A stretch of 64,000 nucleotides of DNA from Halomarinibacterium sp034670265 (GTDB taxonomy: Bacteria > Bacteroidota > Bacteroidia > Flavobacteriales > Flavobacteriaceae): positions 1 through 64,000 of the forward strand of contig JAXMNU010000005.1 of assembly GCA_034670265.1 (NCBI GenBank). The letters run 5' to 3'. Of the stretch, positions 55,385 through 63,186 are shown one piece after another. The stretch's first letter is position 1; every line of letters begins with the position of its first letter. The notes under the pieces were generated by a model. That model worked only from the letters and a program-made list of their open reading frames with translations, was not told where the DNA came from and ran no database searches. The position numbers were made by a program, and so were the translations under genes.

Positions 55385-55472
55385 CCATATTTATTTTGAT
55401 AATAAAAATATTGCCATCTCTTTGAATTTTTGTACTTTAATGGTAAGAAAAACCTTCCAAAAGCAAACCTTT

Positions 55473-56291
55473 ATGAAAAGAATTTTACTCCCTACAGATT
55501 TCTCTCCTCAGGCTGAAAACGCATTAAAAGTTGCTGTACAGATGGCAAATAAAAATGACAGTGAAATATATCTATTACACTCCATGGAAATGCCTTTACA
55601 TCTCGCAAACACTAATAAAGGTGCATTACCTGAAGCCTTGTTTTTTATTAAACTAGCTGAAAAACAATTTACCGAATTAATGAAAAAGCCATACTTAAAA
55701 GGCGTTAAGATTAAGCAGACCATAGGGCATGGAGAAATTTACGATGATATTTCTGAAGCCGTAAAATCCAATAAAATTGATCTTATTGTTATGGGTTCTC
55801 ATGGCGCTAGTGGCTTTAAAGAAATGTTTATTGGGAGTAATACCGAAAAAGTGGTGCGTACTTCTAAAATTCCAGTATTGGTAATTAAAAACGAACACAA
55901 AAAATTTGAAGTAAAAGATTTTGTATTTGCAACAGATTTCTCAAACGAATGTAAAAAACCCTTTGAGGTAGCTCAAAAATTTGCCGAAAACTTTGGAGCA
56001 ACCATTCATTTGCTTTATGTCAATACCCCAAGTGGTTTTACAACTTCTGCAGATGCTAAAAAAATGATGGCTTCCTTTATTAAAGGGATTAAATACCCTA
56101 ATTACACCCTAAATATTTACAATGATATTTCTGTTGAAAAAGGTATTCTAGGGTTTGCTCGAGAATCCAATGCACAACTTATAGGTATGAGTACTCATGG
56201 TAGAAAAGGTATCTCACACTTCTTTAATGGCAGTGTTAGTGAGGATTTGGTAAATCATGCTAATATGCCAGTAATGACATTTAAAATTTAA
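55473..56291 (+). CDS. Universal stress protein with two UspA domains
   Basis: The protein is 272 residues from the ATG at 55473. It has two UspA domains (about 1-140 and 148-272). Each ends with an ATP-binding type loop: MGSHGASGFKEMFIGSNTE in the first and GMSTHGRKGISHFFNGSVSE in the second. The G-2X-G-9X-G(S/T) pattern is nearly intact in the first copy. The family aids survival under stress, mostly in the cytoplasm. The longer reading from 55362 adds 37 residues that run through the rimP promoter region and is rejected. It precedes the stress operon. Confidence 0.9.
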   Translation: MKRILLPTDFSPQAENALKVAVQMANKNDSEIYLLHSMEMPLHLANTNKGALPEALFFIKLAEKQFTELMKKPYLKGVKIKQTIGHGEIYDDISEAVKSNKIDLIVMGSHGASGFKEMFIGSNTEKVVRTSKIPVLVIKNEHKKFEVKDFVFATDFSNECKKPFEVAQKFAENFGATIHLLYVNTPSGFTTSADAKKMMASFIKGIKYPNYTLNIYNDISVEKGILGFARESNAQLIGMSTHGRKGISHFFNGSVSEDLVNHANMPVMTFKI

Positions 56292-56313
56292 TTTATTTCC
56301 TTTCCCTAAATTT

Positions 56314-56387
56314 TTAACATTGGGTTTTGCTTATTAACAAAATTTAAGTTAAACCTTCTGCAATTGTGTTAAATCAAGTTAAATGAC
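56314..56387 (+). promoter_or_regulatory. Phased TTAAC/GTTAA operator, copy 1, upstream of dps
   Basis: Half-sites are TTAAC at 56314-56318 and 56334-56338 (20 bases apart), then GTTAA at 56348-56352, 56368-56372 and 56378-56382 (20 and 10 apart). The middle part TTAACAAAATTTAAGTTAA (56334-56352) is an inverted repeat of TTAAC around 9 bases, and it recurs exactly at 58943-58961. The last half-site starts 92 bases before the dps ATG and abuts a -33 element. Confidence 0.75.
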
Positions 56388-56417
56388 TTGACAAATCTAC
56401 TATTTCACATAAGTTAT
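56388..56417 (+). promoter_or_regulatory. Promoter of the dps stress operon
   Basis: TTG at 56388-56390, 19 bases, then TAAGTTAT at 56410-56417 (two mismatches to TAnnTTTG). The predicted leader is about 46 bases. The non-consensus -7 box beside the phased operator suits an activator-dependent promoter. Confidence 0.4.
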
Positions 56418-56469
56418 TAGTGTTACTGCTACTTGCTAAGTATACAAATTAACTTCAAAAAAATAAAAG

Positions 56470-56967
56470 ATGAATCAAGAAATTAAAGAACAAGATAAAC
56501 ACATGCACACGGTAGTTTCCTTAAATACATTATTGGCAGATTATCACATCTACTATCAAAACCTAAGAAATTTTCATTGGAACATTCTTGGTAAAAACTT
56601 CTTCGATTTACACAATAAATTTGAATCATTGTACAAAAGTGCACGTCTAAAAATTGATGAAATTGCCGAAAGAATCTTAACCTTAAGATATCATCCCGTA
56701 AGTAGTTTTCAAGACTATCTAGAGATTTCAAGTATTGAAGAGGCAAAAAAAATATTGAAAGATGAGGAAATGGTAGATGCCGTGATTGAAAATCAATCTA
56801 TTATTTTAAATCAAATGAATGAAGTTGTAAAAAATGCCGAAAAAGTAGATGACGAAGGCACTATAGATCTAATAGGCGGTTACATTAGAGAACTTGAAAA
56901 AGAACGCTGGATGTTGCGAGCTTGGAGCAAATCTAAAAATGAAAAGCTGAAAGAAATAATAGTATAA
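56470..56967 (+). CDS. dps: Dps family ferritin-like DNA-protection protein
   Basis: The 165-residue four-helix protein keeps the inter-subunit ferroxidase ligands of Dps: His36 in RNFHWNILGKNFFDLH, His48, Glu52, Asp63 and Glu67 in KIDEIAERI. Dps dodecamers oxidise iron with peroxide and store it, protecting DNA. The N-terminal tail is short and lacks a clear Lys-rich DNA-binding stretch. It is the first gene of a five-gene stress operon behind a phased operator. Confidence 0.93.
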   Translation: MNQEIKEQDKHMHTVVSLNTLLADYHIYYQNLRNFHWNILGKNFFDLHNKFESLYKSARLKIDEIAERILTLRYHPVSSFQDYLEISSIEEAKKILKDEEMVDAVIENQSIILNQMNEVVKNAEKVDDEGTIDLIGGYIRELEKERWMLRAWSKSKNEKLKEIIV

Positions 56968-57011
56968 AAACCAACTAACTACTTATTAAACTTAAAACTA
57001 AAAAAACTCAT

Positions 57012-57908
57012 ATGGAAAATACTGAAGCAATGGACAAAATCTTACAAAAACTGAATACCTGGTGGGAGTTATTTATTGAAAATTTACCCAACTTAGGCAT
57101 TGCTCTATTGGTGTTGATTATATCCTACTTTATATCAAGAGTCGTCTATAACACTTCCATAAAAATTGCTCGAAGAAAAGGAAGTGAGGGCGCTGTAAGT
57201 AAATTAATAGCTCGTACTTTTTCAGTCGTTGTAGTATTATTAGGTTTATTCCTTGCGCTGGGCGCTTTAAATTTAGGCAAAACATTAACTGCATTAATTT
57301 CGGCCGCTGGAGTTTCAGGACTTGTTATAGGTTTAGCACTACAGGGCACATTAAGCAATACATTTTCGGGAATTGTACTCTCTTTCAGAAAAAATATTAG
57401 AATAGGAGATTGGGTAGAAACCAACGGATTTTCCGGCGAAGTAATGGATATAAACTTAAATTACTTTGTTTTGAAAGAAGCCGATAATAACTTAGTTATC
57501 ATTCCGAATAAAACAATTATAGACAACCCAATCAAAAACCAAACCCTCACCACCAAAATGCGAGTAATGATTGAATGTGGTGTAGGTTACGAAAGTGATT
57601 TAACCCAAGTTGAAAAATTAGTTCGAGAAACTATTAGTAATTCATTCGACCATATTTCATCACCAGAAGATGTAGAGTTCTTCTATACAGAATTTGGTGG
57701 ATCTTCCATAAACTTCTTATGTCGTTTTTGGATAGATAGCGAACGAAGCTTGGAACGATTAATAGCCCATAGTAAAGCTATTATTGAAATTAAGAAAGCT
57801 TTTGATAGAGAGGGAATAAACATTCCTTTCCCAATGAGAACATTACAATTTGAGAATACATTAAAGACAAAAGATATTGTTAAAGAAGAGGTGTATTCTA
57901 ACAATTAA
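57012..57908 (+). CDS. MscS family mechanosensitive channel
   Basis: The 298-residue protein has about three membrane helices (about 25-50, 68-92, 98-125). The pore helix is glycine-rich as in MscS (AAGVSGLVIGLALQGTLSN then TFSGIVLSF), and a cytoplasmic beta/alpha vestibule follows (RIGDWVETNGFSGEVMDINL onward). It would open under hypo-osmotic tension in the inner membrane. It lies 44 bases after dps and 33 before the YtxH gene. Confidence 0.92.
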   Translation: MENTEAMDKILQKLNTWWELFIENLPNLGIALLVLIISYFISRVVYNTSIKIARRKGSEGAVSKLIARTFSVVVVLLGLFLALGALNLGKTLTALISAAGVSGLVIGLALQGTLSNTFSGIVLSFRKNIRIGDWVETNGFSGEVMDINLNYFVLKEADNNLVIIPNKTIIDNPIKNQTLTTKMRVMIECGVGYESDLTQVEKLVRETISNSFDHISSPEDVEFFYTEFGGSSINFLCRFWIDSERSLERLIAHSKAIIEIKKAFDREGINIPFPMRTLQFENTLKTKDIVKEEVYSNN

Positions 57909-57941
57909 AAATAATTATTAACCCTTAAAATTTATAAACAC

Positions 57942-58271
57942 ATGTCAAAGACAGGAAATATTATTACAGGAATCGTAAGCGGACTTGCCGTAGGAGCTAC
58001 TTTAGGAGTACTCTTTGCACCCGATAAAGGTTCCAAGACACGAAAGAAAATTAAGAAAACTGCAAAGGAATCCAAAGATGCAATTGTTGACAAAACCAAT
58101 GAAATTACAGAGCAATTACATAATGCCTTTAGCAGTAAACAAAACGAATTCTCAAAAGAGCTAGATAGCATGGTTCAAAACATGAGCTACAAAGCAGACG
58201 ATGTTATAGATGCTATGGAAAAGAAACTAGCTAAGCTCAAAAAAGAGAATGAACAGATTAAAATGAACTAA
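57942..58271 (+). CDS. YtxH domain-containing protein
   Basis: The 109-residue protein has an N-terminal glycine-rich helix typical of YtxH/gas-vesicle-GvpP-like proteins (GIVSGLAVGATLGVLFAPDK followed by GSKTRKKIKK), then a long charged coiled-coil. It probably sits at the inner membrane with its helical tail in the cytoplasm. Its homologue in Bacillus belongs to a general stress regulon. The exact role is unknown. Confidence 0.85.
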   Translation: MSKTGNIITGIVSGLAVGATLGVLFAPDKGSKTRKKIKKTAKESKDAIVDKTNEITEQLHNAFSSKQNEFSKELDSMVQNMSYKADDVIDAMEKKLAKLKKENEQIKMN

Positions 58272-58282
58272 TAAAATAAACT

Positions 58283-58615
58283 ATGACCATTCAAGAGAAT
58301 ATTAATAAAACAGCAACCCTTGCAAATGATTATGTGAGACAGGAACTTGAATTAGCAAAGCTTAAATCTGCTTACCAAATTACTTCTATGTCTGCAAGTA
58401 TTGCAAAAAAAACAATCATAGGTATAGTATCAACCTTAGCGATACTTTTTATATCGATAAGTGGTGCTTTTTGGCTAGGCAGCATTTTTAATGATACTGC
58501 ATTAGGGTTTCTCTTGATAGGTTCATTTTATCTTCTTATAGTATTCACATTATTCTTCTTGAGAAAACATATTGAAAACTATGTTGTAAAGAAGATAACA
58601 AAAAAATACTTTTAA
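58283..58615 (+). CDS. Phage holin superfamily III-like membrane protein
   Basis: The 110-residue protein has an amphipathic N-terminal helix (YVRQELELAKLKSAYQITSM), two membrane helices (about 43-65 and 70-90) and a basic C-terminal tail. This matches the chromosomal holin-X/DUF1469-type family, which is not phage-derived despite its name. It lies in the same message as YtxH, 11 bases downstream. The function is unknown. Confidence 0.75.
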   Translation: MTIQENINKTATLANDYVRQELELAKLKSAYQITSMSASIAKKTIIGIVSTLAILFISISGAFWLGSIFNDTALGFLLIGSFYLLIVFTLFFLRKHIENYVVKKITKKYF

Positions 58616-58616
58616 T

Positions 58617-58823
58617 ATGAAACAATATCATTCACTTCAAGAAATGAAATTTGAGATAAAGCGTTTGGATTTGCAAAGACAAATTACAAAGGAGCAGATA
58701 AAGCAGAACAATTATTTGCTGAAGAAAACTTTCAGTAATAATTTGCTTTCTTCTAATCTTGTAAAAAAGGTTTCAAATCTGGCTTTAACTTATCTAGTGA
58801 AGAAGATTAAAAGTAAATTTTAA
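58617..58823 (+). CDS. Small basic protein (DUF6327-like) of the stress operon
   Basis: The 68-residue protein is highly basic and helical (LQEMKFEIKRLDLQRQITKE). It has no signal peptide; its end is weakly hydrophobic (LALTYLVKKIKSKF). It starts one base after the preceding stop and is the last gene before a terminator. It resembles DUF6327 from memory, without a search. Its role is unknown. Confidence 0.6.
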   Translation: MKQYHSLQEMKFEIKRLDLQRQITKEQIKQNNYLLKKTFSNNLLSSNLVKKVSNLALTYLVKKIKSKF

Positions 58824-58859
58824 ATGACCCTAATATTTTATATGTAATTGAATACTTAA

Positions 58860-58889
58860 AACTCTCAAATTAAATTTGGGGGTTTTTTT
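58860..58889 (+). terminator. Terminator of the dps stress operon
   Basis: AACTCTCAAATT (58860-58871) pairs with AATTTGGGGGTT (58873-58884) with two G-U pairs, followed by T residues to 58889. It lies 36 bases past the last gene. Confidence 0.7.
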
Positions 58890-58922
58890 ATAAATCATTT
58901 ATCATATTATGTGAGCACCCTT

Positions 58923-58997
58923 TTAACTTGGTATTTTATTTTTTAACAAAATTTAAGTTAATACTCTTTTAAAAGTAGTTAAACCTAGTTAAAAGGC
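58923..58997 (+). promoter_or_regulatory. Phased TTAAC/GTTAA operator, copy 2, upstream of the orphan secreted protein
   Basis: Half-sites are TTAAC at 58923-58927 and 58943-58947 (20 apart), then GTTAA at 58957-58961, 58978-58982 and 58988-58992 (21 and 10 apart). The core TTAACAAAATTTAAGTTAA (58943-58961) is identical to copy 1. The last half-site starts 94 bases before the ATG at 59082, against 92 in copy 1. Confidence 0.75.
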
Positions 58998-59028
58998 TTT
59001 ACTTCAGTGTAGTATTAAATTATATTAG
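58998..59028 (+). promoter_or_regulatory. Promoter of the orphan secreted protein
   Basis: TTT at 58998-59000, 20 bases, then TATATTAG at 59021-59028 (close to TAnnTTTG). It has the same position relative to the operator as the dps promoter, and a predicted leader of about 47 bases. Confidence 0.4.
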
Positions 59029-59081
59029 ATATAGTTGCACATGAGAATGAGCAACATAGTAATAACCAAATAAACTAAAAC

Positions 59082-59546
59082 ATGAAAACAATAAAAAAAA
59101 TAGTAACCATCATTGCTGTAGTTCTTGTTTCAGGATTGTATGCACAAACCGATAACAAAGAAACTGCAACCGAAACTAAAATTAATAAGTTCACCGTTAA
59201 AAGTGAAAAAGGAACCATAAACTATGTAGTAAAAGTAGATACTAAATCTACTGGCTATGTAAAAATGGACGACTTAAGTAAAAAGGAAGAAACTCGTGTT
59301 AAAAGCCCTTCTCAAGTAGTAACTACTATTAGTGTAGACGCAGACGGAGATCCATTTTATGATAATGCCTTTACGTTAACTTATAAATCGTATAAGGATA
59401 ATCCTGTAACAGTTGTCCCAACACCATCTGGATTTAATATTAATGTAGCTGGAGAGGTACTACAATACGATTTTATTAAGAAGGTCTGTGAAGTCCCCGA
59501 AGGTTGTCCTGTACAAGTAAAAATGATTAGTGTTACTAATAGATAA
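59082..59546 (+). CDS. Secreted protein of unknown function, sharing the dps operator
   Basis: The 154-residue protein has a signal peptide (ending SGLYAQ). Its mature part is rich in Lys, Thr and Val with beta-like alternation (TKINKFTVKSEKGTINYVVK) and ends in a Cys pair (KVCEVPEGCPVQVKMISVTN). I recognise no family. Because its upstream region repeats that of the dps operon, it is probably induced by the same signal. It may be a periplasmic stress protein; that is inference. It is followed by a strong terminator. Confidence 0.65.
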   Translation: MKTIKKIVTIIAVVLVSGLYAQTDNKETATETKINKFTVKSEKGTINYVVKVDTKSTGYVKMDDLSKKEETRVKSPSQVVTTISVDADGDPFYDNAFTLTYKSYKDNPVTVVPTPSGFNINVAGEVLQYDFIKKVCEVPEGCPVQVKMISVTNR

Positions 59547-59570
59547 TTCAATCAATAATTTAATAATAAG

Positions 59571-59595
59571 AACCCAGAAGAAATTCTGGGTTTTT
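59571..59595 (+). terminator. Terminator after the orphan secreted protein
   Basis: AACCCAGAA and TTCTGGGTT pair around a GAAA tetraloop (59571-59592), followed by five T. Confidence 0.88.
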
Positions 59596-59612
59596 GTTTT
59601 CTAGAAAAAAGA

Positions 59613-59642
59613 AAAGTCCCAACTTAAATAAGTTGGGACTTT
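59613..59642 (-). terminator. Terminator of tRNA-Gln
   Basis: AAAGTCCCAACTT and AAGTTGGGACTTT form a 13-bp stem around AAAT. On the minus strand a T-rich tail follows. It begins 9 bases past the tRNA 3' end. Confidence 0.85.
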
Positions 59643-59650
59643 ATTACTTG

Positions 59651-59723
59651 TTGGCCCACTAGGGCTCGAACCTAGACTCTTCTGGACCAAAACCAGACGT
59701 GTTGCCAGTTACACCATGGGCCA
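59651..59723 (-). tRNA. tRNA-Gln (anticodon TTG)
   Basis: The 73-base minus-strand segment folds as a tRNA. The acceptor stem pairs TGGCCCA (59723-59717) with TGGGCCA (59658-59652), with discriminator A at 59651. The anticodon arm is TCTGG, loop TTTTGGT, CCAGA, which gives TTG for Gln. The T arm is CTAGG TTCGAGC CCTAG. The 3' CCA is not encoded. A full promoter lies 18 bases upstream and a terminator lies directly downstream. Confidence 0.95.
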
Positions 59724-59740
59724 ATACCATAATGTGGGCG

Positions 59741-59771
59741 CAAATTTAATACAAACTTTGGGTTGCACAAA
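59741..59771 (-). promoter_or_regulatory. Promoter of tRNA-Gln
   Basis: On the minus strand TTTG (59771-59768), 19 bases, then TAAATTTG (59748-59741): both boxes are full matches. The primary transcript would start about 11 bases before the tRNA. Confidence 0.75.
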
Positions 59772-59899
59772 TAATTTAGTTAAAAAAAGCATCCTTTTCA
59801 TTCTAAAAAATATCTTTAGAAATCTTCCGTTAGTATTTTTTTATTATACACCTAAATATATTATTAGTAAATTCGCCACAACGAAAATTGTTACAATAC

Positions 59900-62800
59900 A
59901 TGGTCGATTTTAGCTTTAGTAAGTGGAATAAAATTATTGGTTGGTTTGTTTTTTTTATAGCCCTAATTACGTATTGGCTAACCGTAGAACCTACCGTTAG
60001 TTTTTGGGATGCAGGAGAATATATTACAACAGCGAGTAATCTTGAAGTAGGGCATCCTCCTGGAGCTCCTCTTTATCAATTATTAGGAGCCTTCTTCTCT
60101 ATTTTTGCCATGGACGCATCTAGCATTGCATTAACCATAAACTTAATGTCGGTTTTTGCTAGTGCTTTTACCATTTTATTTATGTTTTGGTCATTAACTA
60201 TACTGCTTACCAATGTGGTTTCAAAGCAAACTGAAATTACCAAAAACAACGCCATTGCAATCCTTGGGAGTGCCGCTGTTGGTTCTTTAGCTTTTACATT
60301 TACGGATAGTTTTTGGTATTCTGCAGTAGAGGCAGAAGTATATGCTGCTGCTGCATGTATGCTAGCTATTATGTTTTATTGCGGACTTAGGTGGGAACGA
60401 GAAATGTTCACACCACGAGGAGATCGTTGGCTCATATTAATTTCTTTTATCGTAGGGCTTTCATTTGGAGTGCATTTTATGGCACTTCTCACCATTCCAG
60501 CCATCGGGTTTTTGTATTTCTTTAAAAAATATAAAACGATAACAGTAAAGAATTTTTTAGTAGCAAATGTGGTGGTAGTAGCAATCCTACTTTTTATATT
60601 TAAACTGTTGCTCCCTATGACCATGAAGTTCTTTAGTGCAACAGAATTGTTTTTTGTGAACACCATTAGGCTTCCGTTTAATTCGGGAACCATCTTTGCA
60701 GGCTTACTTTTTATAACGCTTTTTTACTTTGGTTTAAAATACACTAAAAAGAAAGGTCATACTACTTTTAATACTTTAATACTTTGTGTTCTTTTCATTT
60801 TTATAGGTTTTTCAAGTTGGCTCATGTTACCTATTCGTGCCAACGCTGGAACCGTTATAAATGAAAATAATCCTAACAACGCACGTGAGCTTTTAGCTTA
60901 TTACAATCGTGAACAATATCCTGAAACACACCTTTTTTATGGGCCACAATTCACGGAAGCTTATGTAGGCTTAGATGCTGAAAATCCATACAAAGACGAC
61001 AAACCCAAATACGAAAAAGACGAAGCAACTGGCAAGTACATTATAGTAAACGAATGGAAAAATGCAGCACAAAATACAGACGATGACCAAAAAGCTTTAT
61101 TGCCTCGTATGTGGAGTATAGAGCACGCAGGAAATTATCTAGAATATACCAATGGATTAGAATTTGGAATTAAACGCGAATACCGAAATGAAGAACGATT
61201 AGTCGAGGAAGTTTCAAAATTTAAAGAAGCCTATCAAAATGGGCTTGTGGATGGTGATGACTACAATGATTTCTTAACGCAGTTTGGTCCTTTTTTAGAC
61301 ATCAAAAAACCCTCCTTTATAGATAACATGAAATTTATGTTCGTGTTTCAATTTGGCAAAATGTATTGGCGTTATTTTATGTGGAATTTCTCTGGGCGGC
61401 AAAACGATGCCCAATGGCAAGGGGGTAATCTCAATGGAAATTGGATAAGTGGCATTAAATTTATTGATGAATGGCAGTTAGGACCGCAAGATAATCTTCC
61501 TGTAGATTTAAAAGAAAATAAAGCCAGAAACACCTATTATTTCCTGCCTTTAATACTTGGAATTTTAGGGTTAGTATTTCACGCCAAAAACGATAAAAAA
61601 AGTTTTTGGGTGTTAATGGTATTATTCCTTTTTACGGGATTAGCTCTTAAAGTATACCTCAACGAAAGACCCTTTGAACCCCGGGAAAGAGATTATGCGG
61701 TAGTAGGTTCGTTTTATGTTTTTGCCATGTGGATAGGTTTTGGAGTCTATGCTCTTTATGAAGTTGTAAAAGACTACCTAAAGCCAAAAGTTGCGCTCCC
61801 AATTGTACTTGCCGCGACTACCTTAGCTGCCCCAGTGCTTTTAGCAACTCAGAACTGGGATGATCACGATCGTTCTGGTAGATATACCGCTAATTCCATG
61901 GGAAGGATGTATCTCGATTCTTGTGATGAAAATGCCATTTTATTTACCATTGGCGATAATGACACGTTTGCGCTTTGGTATCAGCAAAATATTGAAAAAT
62001 ACCGTCAGGATGTGCGTATTGTCAATACAAGTTTGTTCCAAACAGATTGGTATATAGACGATATGAAGAAAAAAGCTTTCTCCAGTGATCCAATCCCTTC
62101 ACAACTTAAACATGAACAGTATCGTTATGGTGTTAGAGACGTGATTGCCTATCAAGAAACCAAAGAAGATACGGTTGACATTAAAACTTGGATGAATTGG
62201 GTGGCAAGTGAAAATCCTTTAACAAAAGTTGAACTTAATAGTGGACAATTTATTAGTTCATTCCCTTCAAAAGTGATAAGAGTTCCAGTTGACAAAGAAG
62301 CTGTTCTTAAAAATGGAATTGTAGAACAAAAAGATGCCGATAAAATTGTACCCTACATTGACATTGTGTTAAAAGGAGATTATGTTTATAAAAACCGATT
62401 ATTAATGCTCGATATCATTGCCAATAATAACTGGGAACGTCCTATTTATTTTAGTGGTGGCGCCTTTGGTGATGATGATTATTTATGGATGAAGGATTAC
62501 TTACAATTAGATGGTGTGGTCTATAAGTTAGTCCCAATTAAAACGCCTGTCGATAGGAGAAATCCTTTCGATATGGGAAGAATTGACGGTGATAAAATGT
62601 ACGATATTGTTATGAGTTGGGATTGGGGAAATAGTGGAAATCCAGATATATATCACGACACCGAAACCCGTAGAAATGGTATAACATACCGTAGTAACTT
62701 AGCGCGTCTAGCTGACGCCCTAATTAGGGAAGGGAAAAGGGAAAAAGCCGAAGATATTCTAGACTTAGCCATGGAAAAAATGCCTGTTAAATTCTTTGAG

Positions 62801-63184
62801 TATTATTCTCTGTTAGAACCTTATATTTTGAGCTACTACGAACTTGAAAAAACAGAAAAAGCACGTAAGGTTTTCGAAGAAACCTCAGCAAAATACCAAA
62901 GTTATGTAGCTTATTATGGTGCTATGTCCATGGACGAACAAGCTGAAAACCTACAGGAGATTTATTCAAAATTAAACCAGTATGAAAGTTTGGTGGAGAT
63001 TGTGTATGTGTACGATACAGACAAATATTATCAAGATCAGAAAAAAATATTTAAAAACTACCTTCAGCCTTTTAAAGGACTTTTTGATCGTTTAGATATG
63101 GATATCGACACAGAGTTTTTACAGAAAGAACGTCTTACCGAAAAATTATTAGATTCCCTCCTAAATGATTCGGTAGAGGAATAA
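59900..63184 (+). CDS. DUF2723 membrane glycosyltransferase-like protein
   Basis: The protein is 1094 residues from the ATG at 59900. The N-terminal half has about a dozen helices and the DUF2723 signature YWLTVEPTVSFWDAGEYITT followed by ASNLEVGHPPGAPLY, with the acidic FWDAGE in the catalytic loop. The C-terminal half is soluble, has the NDTFALWYQQ segment, and ends in helical repeats that look TPR-like. The family (GT-C fold, related to vertebrate TMEM260) is linked to protein O-mannosylation, and in Bacteroidota a surface protein glycosylation role is likely but inferred. A TAAATTCG box lies 25 bases upstream. It precedes the deacetylase gene by two bases. Confidence 0.85.
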   Translation: MVDFSFSKWNKIIGWFVFFIALITYWLTVEPTVSFWDAGEYITTASNLEVGHPPGAPLYQLLGAFFSIFAMDASSIALTINLMSVFASAFTILFMFWSLTILLTNVVSKQTEITKNNAIAILGSAAVGSLAFTFTDSFWYSAVEAEVYAAAACMLAIMFYCGLRWEREMFTPRGDRWLILISFIVGLSFGVHFMALLTIPAIGFLYFFKKYKTITVKNFLVANVVVVAILLFIFKLLLPMTMKFFSATELFFVNTIRLPFNSGTIFAGLLFITLFYFGLKYTKKKGHTTFNTLILCVLFIFIGFSSWLMLPIRANAGTVINENNPNNARELLAYYNREQYPETHLFYGPQFTEAYVGLDAENPYKDDKPKYEKDEATGKYIIVNEWKNAAQNTDDDQKALLPRMWSIEHAGNYLEYTNGLEFGIKREYRNEERLVEEVSKFKEAYQNGLVDGDDYNDFLTQFGPFLDIKKPSFIDNMKFMFVFQFGKMYWRYFMWNFSGRQNDAQWQGGNLNGNWISGIKFIDEWQLGPQDNLPVDLKENKARNTYYFLPLILGILGLVFHAKNDKKSFWVLMVLFLFTGLALKVYLNERPFEPRERDYAVVGSFYVFAMWIGFGVYALYEVVKDYLKPKVALPIVLAATTLAAPVLLATQNWDDHDRSGRYTANSMGRMYLDSCDENAILFTIGDNDTFALWYQQNIEKYRQDVRIVNTSLFQTDWYIDDMKKKAFSSDPIPSQLKHEQYRYGVRDVIAYQETKEDTVDIKTWMNWVASENPLTKVELNSGQFISSFPSKVIRVPVDKEAVLKNGIVEQKDADKIVPYIDIVLKGDYVYKNRLLMLDIIANNNWERPIYFSGGAFGDDDYLWMKDYLQLDGVVYKLVPIKTPVDRRNPFDMGRIDGDKMYDIVMSWDWGNSGNPDIYHDTETRRNGITYRSNLARLADALIREGKREKAEDILDLAMEKMPVKFFEYYSLLEPYILSYYELEKTEKARKVFEETSAKYQSYVAYYGAMSMDEQAENLQEIYSKLNQYESLVEIVYVYDTDKYYQDQKKIFKNYLQPFKGLFDRLDMDIDTEFLQKERLTEKLLDSLLNDSVEE

Positions 63185-63186
63185 CT

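Noticed and set aside
59716..59913. Plus-strand frame of 65 residues before the DUF2723 gene
   Set aside because: It starts inside the tRNA-Gln gene and overlaps the next coding region; no support for translation.
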